Source of the DNA: Rhodospirillales bacterium
GTDB taxonomy: Bacteria > Pseudomonadota > Alphaproteobacteria > Micavibrionales > Micavibrionaceae
Assembly: GCA_020638295.1 (NCBI GenBank)
Contig: JACKIU010000001.1
Coordinates: 620,001 to 684,000 of the forward strand
Reading direction: 5' to 3'
Length of the DNA stretch: 64,000 nt
Shown here: positions 43,214 to 50,141 of the stretch, one piece after another
Position numbering within the stretch: position 1 is the stretch's first letter
Layout of the letters: the number at the start of each line of letters is the position of its first letter
Program-made: the position numbers and the translations under genes
Notes under the pieces: model-generated
Told to the model about the DNA's origin: nothing
Database searches by the model: none
What the model saw: only the letters and a program-made list of their open reading frames with translations

Positions 43214-43582
43214 CTATTTCGGACGTTTCGCGCCGTAGCGTGAACGGGCCTGTTTACGATCTTTAACGCCTTGGGTATCGAGCGTTCCACGAATAATGGT
43301 GTAGCGCACACCGGCAAGTCTTTCACGACCGCCACGCACCAGAACAACGGAGTGTTCCTGCAAATTGTGGCCTTCACCGGGATGTAGCAAATCACTTAAG
43401 CCTGTCGTCAGGCGAACCTTAGCCACTTTACGCAAAGCGGAGTTCGGTTTTTTCGGCGTTGTTGTATAAAAACGGGTGCAGACGCCGCGGCGCTGCGGGT
43501 TGCTTTTCAGCGCCCGGTTTTTTTTTTTGCTTTTACAACTTTTGTCTCTCGGCTTGCGCACGAGTTGTTGAATAGTTGGCAT
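43214..43582 (-). CDS. rpsL: 30S ribosomal protein S12 (uS12), divergent loops
   Basis: 122 residues. Decoding-centre protein. TRFYTTTPKKPNSALRKVAKVRLT and GEGHNLQEHSVVLVRGGR are canonical. Two loops differ: LSDLLHPGEG replaces the usual FEVIGYIPGEG-type strand, and RERLAGVRYT replaces VKDLPGVRYH, which removes the usual KDLPG and shortens it by one residue. The aspartate normally beta-methylthiolated by RimO in the KDLPG loop is therefore absent. First gene of the str operon. Confidence 0.96.
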   Translation of the reverse strand: MPTIQQLVRKPRDKSCKSKKKNRALKSNPQRRGVCTRFYTTTPKKPNSALRKVAKVRLTTGLSDLLHPGEGHNLQEHSVVLVRGGRERLAGVRYTIIRGTLDTQGVKDRKQARSRYGAKRPK

Positions 43583-43940
43583 ATTTCTAAAGCTTCTTTT
43601 TCTTTTTAAATCTCATCCCTTTTAAGGATGGCTGCATATAGCGTCAGAAAGGCATGCATAGAAGTCCAGAACGACGCACAAAGTGAAAAGGACTTTTTAT
43701 TGCAGAGCATCCAAAAGTTCTTTCAGGATGTTGCACCAAACGGGTTCAAACCCTTAAGGCCCAACAGATTCTGGCGGGAATATAGGGGAATCGATTCCGG
43801 CGTCAAGGGTTTATTTTACGAATCATCGGGGCTGATCTGGTTAAAGTGTTTTTGGACAAATCAACTGGCCATGTATTTGAGGTTTTAGGCCTCGTCACAT
43901 GCTTTTTCAACCTCGTATAAAACTCCGATTTTCCATGCAT
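43583..43940. other. Leader region of the str operon
   Basis: 358 bases between a decayed gene and rpsL. It holds the promoter at 43779-43806 and a leader of roughly 190 bases. A short plus-strand frame here (43628-43888) has no ribosome site and overlaps the promoter, so it is not called. A GGCCTTAAGGGTTTGAACCC stretch may fold locally; no specific riboregulator recognised. Confidence 0.5.
43779..43806 (-). promoter_or_regulatory. Sigma-70 promoter of the str operon
   Basis: Minus strand TTGACG (43806-43801), 16-base spacer, TATATT (43784-43779). Same -35 and spacing as the alpha-operon promoter. Confidence 0.8.
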
Positions 43941-44406
43941 CTAAGCGCCCGTGGAAGTTAGTGGTGCAATGGCACTTCCTTGCGGGTCGACCGCTTCTAT
44001 AAAATTTTGCCGCATCATAGGACTTAAAGCAGCATAAAACCGGCGGCGGCGCTTTGTAAATTCAGCGCTTATGCGCGGGATGTTAAATTTGTGCGTCTCT
44101 GTTCCACTTGCCCCGCTCCATTCGGAAGAACTTCAAATATATCCGGCTTTTACCGTCACCTCAAGGCCCAGATAGAGGGCCTGCGGCAGTTCTTTTTCCT
44201 GTTCCTGTGCGGTGCGAACAAGAGCCTTGATCTTTGAAATCACCGGCAGAACAAAGCTGTTTTCCGTGCCGAATTGCTGCGCTATCCCTTCAAAGAAGGA
44301 AAAACCCATATGTTCGACCAGAGAGGCAAAATCTGGAATGTCTATTGAGAGTTGTTCCGGATCTGTGCTTATTTCTTTTTAAGGTTTTTTCATTCAGGAT
44401 GCTCAT
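43941..44406 (-). pseudogene. Decayed gene of unknown function between rpoC and rpsL
   Basis: ATG 44406 (MSILNEKTLK) is followed by a frame change at an A5 run, then about 80 codons of coding-like sequence (LSIDIPDFASLVEHMGFSFF; FVLPVISKIKALVRTAQEQE) to an in-frame TGA at 44133. The same frame stays open beyond it for another 64 codons (SGASGTETHKFNIPRISAEF; YAALSPMMRQNFIEAV) to TAG 43941. Total length would be about 154 residues. Two lesions argue for a pseudogene. No family recognised. Confidence 0.6.
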
Positions 44407-44473
44407 TAACGGCCCTTTTGTGTGCTGTAGGAATGAGCGTTTTTTAGTAGCTCTATTGTTATATGTCAATAAA

Positions 44474-44501
44474 TAAAAAAAGGGGCCGCAAAGCCCTTTT
44501 T
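44474..44501 (-). terminator. Intrinsic terminator after rpoC
   Basis: AAAAAGGGC...GCCCCTTTTTTT hairpin with T run on the minus strand, about 30 bases after the rpoC stop. It separates the rpoBC unit from the str operon. Confidence 0.85.
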
Positions 44502-44530
44502 CTTATATTTTTACGATTGACCGGTTTGGT

Positions 44531-47500
44531 TTAACCGTTGGCGGCTTCTTTGGCCTCTTCTTCGGGGCCTGCCGTATCCTCGGCGGGAAGCGCGGCGGCG
44601 TCATTGGCGCCTTCGAGGGTTTCCTCTTCAGGCTGGGGCTGGCTATCCAAGATCACCTGATCGCGCTCAGCCGCGATGCGTTTAACGCCCGCAGTATAAG
44701 CGCCTGTCCCGGCGGGGATGAGGCGACCAACAATGACGTTTTCCTTCAAGCCAAAGAGCTTGTCGACCTTGCCTTGTACGGCGGCTTCGGTCAGAACGCG
44801 TGTTGTTTCCTGGAAGGATGCGGCCGAGATGAAGCTGCGCGTTTGCAGAGATGCTTTGGTGATCCCTTGCAGAACGGGCTTGCCAACTGGCGGGCGCTTG
44901 CCTTCAGATTCGTATTTGGCGATCAGCTCGTCAAACTCGCTGCGTTCGGCATGTTCGCCAACCAGATAGGTCGAATCGCCAACTTCGATGATTTCAACTT
45001 TTTGCATCATCTGACGGACAATCACCTCGATATGCTTGTCGTTGATTTTCACACCCTGCAGGCGGTAAACGTCCTGCACCTCGTTGGTGAGGTAGTCGGC
45101 CAGTGCTTCGACGCCCATGACATCGAGGATGTCGTGCGGCACCAGCGCCCCGTCAAGGATCGGGTCGCCCTTGCGGACGAAATCGCCTTCATGCACGGCC
45201 AAGTGACGGCCTTTGGGCACGAGATATTCGCGCGGCTCGCCATCCTCTGCATTGGCCGGTTTCACGGCGATACGGCGCTTGGACTTATAGTCTTTCCCGA
45301 ATTCAACGTAACCGTCGATCTCGGAAATAACCGCGAAGTCTTTGGGCATGCGGGCTTCGAACAATTCGGCCACGCGCGGCAGACCCCCGGTAATGTCACG
45401 GGTTTTCGACGTTTCACGCGGAATGCGCGCGATGATGTCACCCGCTTTGACTTCCTGCTCCGGTTCGACCGAAAGGATCGTGTCCACCGACAGATAGTAG
45501 TTGGCCGGCAGGCCGTTGGGCAGGTTGATGACCTTACCTTTTTTGTCGAGCAGGCTGATGCGCGGCTTGAGGTCGCCGCCTTTAGGCTGGGCACGCCAGT
45601 CGATCACCTTTTTCGAGGCGATACCGGTGGCTTCGTCAACATCGTCGGTTACAGAGACGCCATCAACCAGATCGAAGTAGTGTGCGACACCGTCTTTTTC
45701 GGTGATGACCGGCAGTGTATACGGGTCCCACTCGGCCATTTTGTCGCCAGCCTTGACCTTACCTCCGTCTTCGACCAAAAGTTTCGCCCCGTAAGGAACG
45801 CGATGCGCGGCTTTTTCCGTACCCTTCTTGTCTTTGAGGACGATTTCAGTGTTACGGCCCATGACGATGGTGACACCTTCGGAGTTGGTCACAACATTTT
45901 TATTGCGCACTTCGATAGCGGCATCAATGTTGGCATCGACGTGAGAGCGTTCGGCGCCTTTTTGCGCCGCGCCGCCAATGTGGAAGGTTCGCATGGTCAG
46001 CTGCGTGCCCGGTTCGCCAATCGATTGCGCGGCCATAACACCAACAGCTTCGCCGATATTCACCGATGTACCGCGCGCCAGGTCGCGCCCGTAGCATTTC
46101 GCACAGATGCCGTTATGTTCGCCTTCACAGGTCAGAACAGAGCGGACCAGCACTTCGTCGATCCCGGCGGTTTCGATTTCTTCGGTGTTATCCTCGTCGA
46201 ACATTTCACCGGCCTTGACGATTGTCTTACCATCGAGCGGGTTGACGACATCGATGGCCGCACAACGGCCCATAATGCGTTCAGACAGAGAGACAACGAC
46301 ATCGGCGCCGTTCATTACGGCGCGCATGGAGATGCCTTTTTCCGTGCCGCAATCTTCTTCGGTGATGATGGCGTCTTGCGCCACATCCACCAAACGACGG
46401 GTCAGGTAACCGGAGTTCGCGGTTTTCAGCGCCGTATCGGCCAGACCTTTGCGCGCGCCGTGTGTGGAGTTAAAGTATTCCAACACGGACAGACCTTCTT
46501 TAAAGTTCGAGATAATCGGCGTTTCGATGATCTCGCCAGACGGTTTGGCCATCAGGCCACGCATCCCGGCGAGCTGGCGGATCTGGGCGGCGGAACCCCG
46601 CGCCCCGGAGTGGGCCATCATGTAAACCGCATTGAGGTTGCCGCTTTCGATGTCTGAGATTTTGGACATCATCGCATCAGCCACATCGTCTGTACATTTC
46701 GACCAGATATCGACGACCTTGTTGTATTTCTCACCTTTGGTAATCAAACCGTCCTGATATTGCTGTTCGAATTCTTTGACCTTGTTGTGGGCTTCACCGA
46801 CGAGTTTTTCTTTCTCGGCCGGGATGATCAAGTCATCCTTACCGAAAGAAATACCGGCCAGACACGCGTGACGGAAGCCAAGCTTCATCAGACGGTCGGC
46901 GAAGATCACTGTTTCTTTCTGACCACAGTGACGGTAGGAAGCCTCGATTACGCCGGAGACTTCTTTTTTCGTCAGAACCTGATTGATCATTGAGAACGGC
47001 AGTTCAGGGTGACGGGGAAGCAGATCGGAAATGATGATACGGCCCGGCGTCGATTCAACGATCTCGGTCTTGGGTTCGAAGTTTTCATCGACCGTGTGGT
47101 ACCGACATTTGATCTTGGCGTGCATCGACAGCACGCCTTGCTCCAGCGCATGGGTGATTTCCCCCGCGCCGCGGAAAATCATGCCCTCGCCCGGCTCGCC
47201 TTCACGGGCCAGTGAGAGATAATACAGACCCAGAATGATGTCCTGTGTCGGCACGATAATCGGCTTCCCGTTGGCCGGAGACAGAATGTTGTTCGTCGCC
47301 ATCATCAGGCAACGCGCTTCGAGTTGTGATTCAATGGACAGCGGCACGTGCACAGCCATCTGGTCACCGTCGAAGTCCGCGTTAAAGGCCGTACAGACCA
47401 GCGGGTGAAGCTGGATGGCTTTGCCTTCGATCAAGACAGGTTCGAACGCCTGAATGCCAAGGCGGTGCAGCGTCGGCGCACGGTTGAGCATGACAGGATG

Positions 47501-48757
47501 TTCGCGGATAACTTCTTCGAGAATGTCCCAGACTTCGGGGCGTTCTTTTTCGACCATTTTCTTGGCGGCCTTCACAGTGGAGGCCATGCCGTAAAGTTCC
47601 AGTTTGTGATAGATAAAGGGCTTGAACAGTTCGAGCGCCATTTTCTTCGGAATACCGCACTGGTGCAGTTTCAACTCAGGACCAACCACGATCACCGAAC
47701 GACCGGAATAGTCAACGCGTTTACCGAGCAGGTTCTGACGGAAACGCCCTTGTTTGCCTTTGAGCATGTCGGAAAGCGATTTGAGCGGGCGTTTATTTGC
47801 GCCGGTAATGACGCGGCCACGGCGGCCGTTGTCAAACAGGGCGTCGACAGATTCCTGCAGCATCCGCTTTTCGTTGCGCACGATAATGTCGGGCGCGCGC
47901 AGTTCGATCAGGCGCTTCAGACGGTTGTTGCGGTTAATGACGCGGCGGTACAGATCGTTAAGGTCTGAGGTGGCGAAACGACCACCATCCAGAGGCACCA
48001 GCGGGCGCAGCTCAGGCGGAAGCACGGGAACGATGTCCAGAATCATCCATTCAGGACGCGCACCGGATTCAAGGAATGAATCGAGCAGTTTCAGGCGCTT
48101 GACGAGTTTCTTGCGCTTGGCCTCAGAGCCGGTTTCGCGCAAGTCTTCTTCGACTTTTTCTTTTTCAGCTTCGAGATCGAGATCGGCGAGAATTTCCTTC
48201 ATCGCTTCGGCCCCGATACCAGCACGGAAATTGTCTTCGCCGTATTCGTCCTGTGCGGCGTAGTATTCTTCTTCGTTCAGAAGCTGGAACTGTTTGAGCG
48301 GGGTCATGCCCGGCTCAATGACGATGAAGTTTTCGAAATACAGCACGCGTTCCAAATCCTTCAGCGTCATGTCCATAATCAGGCCGATACGCGATGGCAA
48401 GGATTTGAGGAACCAGATGTGCGCCACAGGAGAAGCGAGTTCGATGTGGCCCATGCGCTCACGACGGACTTTTGTGAGGGTGACTTCAACGCCGCATTTT
48501 TCACAAATGATGCCTTTGTATTTCATGCGTTTGTACTTGCCGCACAGACATTCATAGTCTTTGACCGGGCCAAAGATACGGGCGCAGAACAGACCGTCTT
48601 TTTCCGGCTTGAACGTCCGGTAGTTAATGGTTTCAGGCTTTTTGACCTCGCCGAAAGACCAGCTGCGGATCTGCTCCGGGCTTGCAATCGAAATGCGGAT
48701 GGAGTCAAAAGACTGCGGGCCTGTCGGTTGGCCGAAAAGGTTCATCAGTTCGTTCAT
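44531..48757 (-). CDS. rpoC: RNA polymerase beta' subunit
   Basis: 1408 residues. Catalytic subunit; the metal-binding aspartates are in NADFDGDQMAVHVPL, and the N-terminal zinc site is CLCGKYKRMKYKGIICEKCGVE. The trigger-loop/bridge-helix region RGLMAKPSGEIIETPI and the C-terminal second zinc site (CEGEHNGICAKCYGRDLA) are present. Acidic C-terminal tail. It begins 1.4 kb after rpoB, with foreign-looking DNA between. Its start region (ribosome site and first codons) is duplicated at 49256-49290. Confidence 0.98.
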   Translation of the reverse strand: MNELMNLFGQPTGPQSFDSIRISIASPEQIRSWSFGEVKKPETINYRTFKPEKDGLFCARIFGPVKDYECLCGKYKRMKYKGIICEKCGVEVTLTKVRRERMGHIELASPVAHIWFLKSLPSRIGLIMDMTLKDLERVLYFENFIVIEPGMTPLKQFQLLNEEEYYAAQDEYGEDNFRAGIGAEAMKEILADLDLEAEKEKVEEDLRETGSEAKRKKLVKRLKLLDSFLESGARPEWMILDIVPVLPPELRPLVPLDGGRFATSDLNDLYRRVINRNNRLKRLIELRAPDIIVRNEKRMLQESVDALFDNGRRGRVITGANKRPLKSLSDMLKGKQGRFRQNLLGKRVDYSGRSVIVVGPELKLHQCGIPKKMALELFKPFIYHKLELYGMASTVKAAKKMVEKERPEVWDILEEVIREHPVMLNRAPTLHRLGIQAFEPVLIEGKAIQLHPLVCTAFNADFDGDQMAVHVPLSIESQLEARCLMMATNNILSPANGKPIIVPTQDIILGLYYLSLAREGEPGEGMIFRGAGEITHALEQGVLSMHAKIKCRYHTVDENFEPKTEIVESTPGRIIISDLLPRHPELPFSMINQVLTKKEVSGVIEASYRHCGQKETVIFADRLMKLGFRHACLAGISFGKDDLIIPAEKEKLVGEAHNKVKEFEQQYQDGLITKGEKYNKVVDIWSKCTDDVADAMMSKISDIESGNLNAVYMMAHSGARGSAAQIRQLAGMRGLMAKPSGEIIETPIISNFKEGLSVLEYFNSTHGARKGLADTALKTANSGYLTRRLVDVAQDAIITEEDCGTEKGISMRAVMNGADVVVSLSERIMGRCAAIDVVNPLDGKTIVKAGEMFDEDNTEEIETAGIDEVLVRSVLTCEGEHNGICAKCYGRDLARGTSVNIGEAVGVMAAQSIGEPGTQLTMRTFHIGGAAQKGAERSHVDANIDAAIEVRNKNVVTNSEGVTIVMGRNTEIVLKDKKGTEKAAHRVPYGAKLLVEDGGKVKAGDKMAEWDPYTLPVITEKDGVAHYFDLVDGVSVTDDVDEATGIASKKVIDWRAQPKGGDLKPRISLLDKKGKVINLPNGLPANYYLSVDTILSVEPEQEVKAGDIIARIPRETSKTRDITGGLPRVAELFEARMPKDFAVISEIDGYVEFGKDYKSKRRIAVKPANAEDGEPREYLVPKGRHLAVHEGDFVRKGDPILDGALVPHDILDVMGVEALADYLTNEVQDVYRLQGVKINDKHIEVIVRQMMQKVEIIEVGDSTYLVGEHAERSEFDELIAKYESEGKRPPVGKPVLQGITKASLQTRSFISAASFQETTRVLTEAAVQGKVDKLFGLKENVIVGRLIPAGTGAYTAGVKRIAAERDQVILDSQPQPEEETLEGANDAAALPAEDTAGPEEEAKEAANG

Positions 48758-48775
48758 TTTGCGCTTCCTTTTTTA
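48741..48775. repeat. 35-bp direct repeat, copy at the true rpoC start
   Basis: Contains the rpoC ribosome site (AGGAAGCGCAAA on the minus strand) and first five codons. It is identical over 35 bases to 49256-49290, with both flanking bases different. Confidence 0.93.
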
Positions 48776-48831
48776 TTTAAACTCTTTATTTTCTTTCGTA
48801 ACCCCGGTGAAAACCGGGGCCTATACAATTC

Positions 48832-49143
48832 TTAATTCCATTTCCGCTTTACATCTTCATACAAATCATGCCAGTGCGGATTACTTTTTTCGATCAATTC
48901 AATTTTCTAGGCTCTATGCCACTTCTTCAACAAACGCTCCCGATGCGCGGCTTCATCAATATCGTCGTGAATCTCATAGTACATTAACCGGTCGCAGCCA
49001 TGCTTTTTTGTAAATCCATCCGCCAATCCTGCCCTGTGTTCTTCCATCCTTTTCATCAAATTCGTTGTCAGTCCGGTATATAAAGTCCCGTATCTTTTGT
49101 TCATTACAATATAGACAAAAACCCGCTCTATTCGTCTATCCAC
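48832..49143 (-). pseudogene. GIY-YIG nuclease-like gene with in-frame amber codon
   Basis: GTG 49143 follows GGGAGGAAATCAAG. The product reads RVFVYIVMNKRYGTLYTGLT (GIY and YIG equivalents VYI and YTG), then NLMKRMEEHRAG and YYEIHDDIDEAAHRE-RLLKKWHRA. A TAG at 48907 interrupts it where family members usually have tryptophan, and the same frame continues KIELIEKSNPHWHDLYEDV to TAA 48832, the normal C-terminus. The truncated form lacks about 24 residues. Single-domain GIY-YIG proteins are putative endonucleases often found at variable loci. It lies between the two 35-bp repeats. Confidence 0.75.
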
Positions 49144-49149
49144 CTTGAT

Positions 49150-49246
49150 TTCCTCCCGCAACCCCGGCACCCCGGGCGCAGACCCGGGGTCCATACGCTC
49201 TATCTGCTAAACCCCATAGGCCCCGTGTCAAGTACGGGGTTACGAT
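49150..49246. repeat. GC-rich hairpins of the dispersed type
   Basis: CCCCGGCACCCCGGGCGCAGACCCGGGG and CCCCGTGTCAAGTACGGGG stems, between the GIY-YIG start and the upstream 35-bp repeat. A matching CCCCGGTGAAAACCGGGG stem lies at about 48801-48820 on the other side of that gene, so it is bracketed by hairpins. Confidence 0.6.
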
Positions 49247-49255
49247 GGAGGGAAA

Positions 49256-49290
49256 TTCATCAGTTCGTTCATTTTGCGCTTCCTTTTTTA
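49256..49290. repeat. 35-bp direct repeat, upstream copy of the rpoC start
   Basis: Exact copy of 48741-48775. On the minus strand it supplies a ribosome site and ATG followed by NELMN, but then diverges to a stop after ten codons. It marks the old rpoC start or a duplication formed when the 515-bp unit entered. Confidence 0.93.
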
Positions 49291-49308
49291 AAACCTTTTA
49301 ATTCTTTC

Positions 49309-49405
49309 ACTACAGAGCGCGCAGAGCGCGCAGAGTTTTTTCCTTTTTTGTCATCCCGAGCGTAGCCGAGGGATCTTTTAATTTTTAACCACGAAGTCAC
49401 GAAGA
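49309..49405. repeat. Cluster of short dispersed repeats
   Basis: ACTACAGAGCGCGCAGAGCGCGCAGAG, then GTCATCCCGAGCGTAGCCGAGGGATC, then ACCACGAAGTCACGAAGAC. The first resembles ACTACAGAGTTCGCAGAG at 50028 in the same orientation, so the hypothetical gene between is flanked by direct repeats. Confidence 0.6.
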
Positions 49406-49416
49406 CCCGAAGTTTT

Positions 49417-49983
49417 TCATGCCCTTAGTAATTGCACATCTTCCGCATTTGCAATTCTGTAATAAGTCCATTTTTCTTGCCTAGGGTTATTTTTCCCTTT
49501 CCCCTCACTAGCAAGTTGCAAATGACTAGTAGAAATGTCTTTTAGAACATCATCTCTAAACCCAACAGCCAGACCCGTAGAGTCACTGTTGAAATTAAAT
49601 TTTTTCTTTCCATTGTAGGCATTATATTCAGTTGCCCTGATTGAAATTAATGTTGCACCGTCATTGTTTCTAACAAAGTTTATGTTGTTTCCTGATTTAT
49701 GCTGTTCTTCGCGTACATTTTCAGAAGTACAGTCCCAGTCCTTAAACAGCCTGTCCAATTCATCAATCAAATATGCATAAGGCTGTGCCTCTTCTTGCAA
49801 CATATAATGTCTTTCTTCTCCCTGTATTGCCTTAACTTCGTTCATTTCGTTCTCTTGCTTCTCCAAAAATTCCTTCATGCCCTTCCATAAAAAAACAAAA
49901 GGCAACACCAAAGCATACAAAAGGATAAGAACTCCTCCTTTTCCTAATTCTGATTGGCACCCTAGGTGAGAAGCTTTTGCCAT
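49417..49983 (-). CDS. Hypothetical membrane-anchored protein between rpoB and rpoC
   Basis: 188 residues. One membrane helix near the N-terminus (GGVLILLYALVLPFVFLW), then a charged helix (KEFLEKQENEMNEVKAIQGEE) and a soluble C-terminal domain with NFVRNNDGATLISIRATEYN and KWTYYRIANAEDVQL. Codon use is visibly more AT-rich than in its neighbours, which suggests horizontal transfer. AAGAGATTA precedes ATG 49983. No family recognised. Confidence 0.6.
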   Translation of the reverse strand: MAKASHLGCQSELGKGGVLILLYALVLPFVFLWKGMKEFLEKQENEMNEVKAIQGEERHYMLQEEAQPYAYLIDELDRLFKDWDCTSENVREEQHKSGNNINFVRNNDGATLISIRATEYNAYNGKKKFNFNSDSTGLAVGFRDDVLKDISTSHLQLASEGKGKNNPRQEKWTYYRIANAEDVQLLRA

Positions 49984-50027
49984 TTAATCTCTTCGTTCCT
50001 TCGCATCTTCGCGTTTTTAAAATTTTT

Positions 50028-50098
50028 ACTACAGAGTTCGCAGAGACAAACAAGAGGCTAAAATTTAAAATCTCTGCGGTTTTTGCGCACTCTGTAGT
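50028..50098. repeat. Inverted repeat upstream of the AT-rich gene
   Basis: ACTACAGAGTTCGCAGAGA...TCTCTGCGG...GCGCACTCTGTAGT can form a long hairpin. It is followed at 50111-50133 by ATCCCCGC...GCGGGGATGAC, directly after the rpoB stop. Confidence 0.65.
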
Positions 50099-50141
50099 TT
50101 AAATTTCCAGATCCCCGCTTACGCGGGGATGACGGTTATTG

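Noticed and set aside
43628..43888. 86-codon plus-strand frame upstream of rpsL
   Set aside because: Overlaps the str promoter and leader on the other strand, has no ribosome site, and offers no recognisable protein.
44774..46657. 627-codon plus-strand frame opposite rpoC
   Set aside because: Antisense shadow of rpoC; no promoter, ribosome site or domain.
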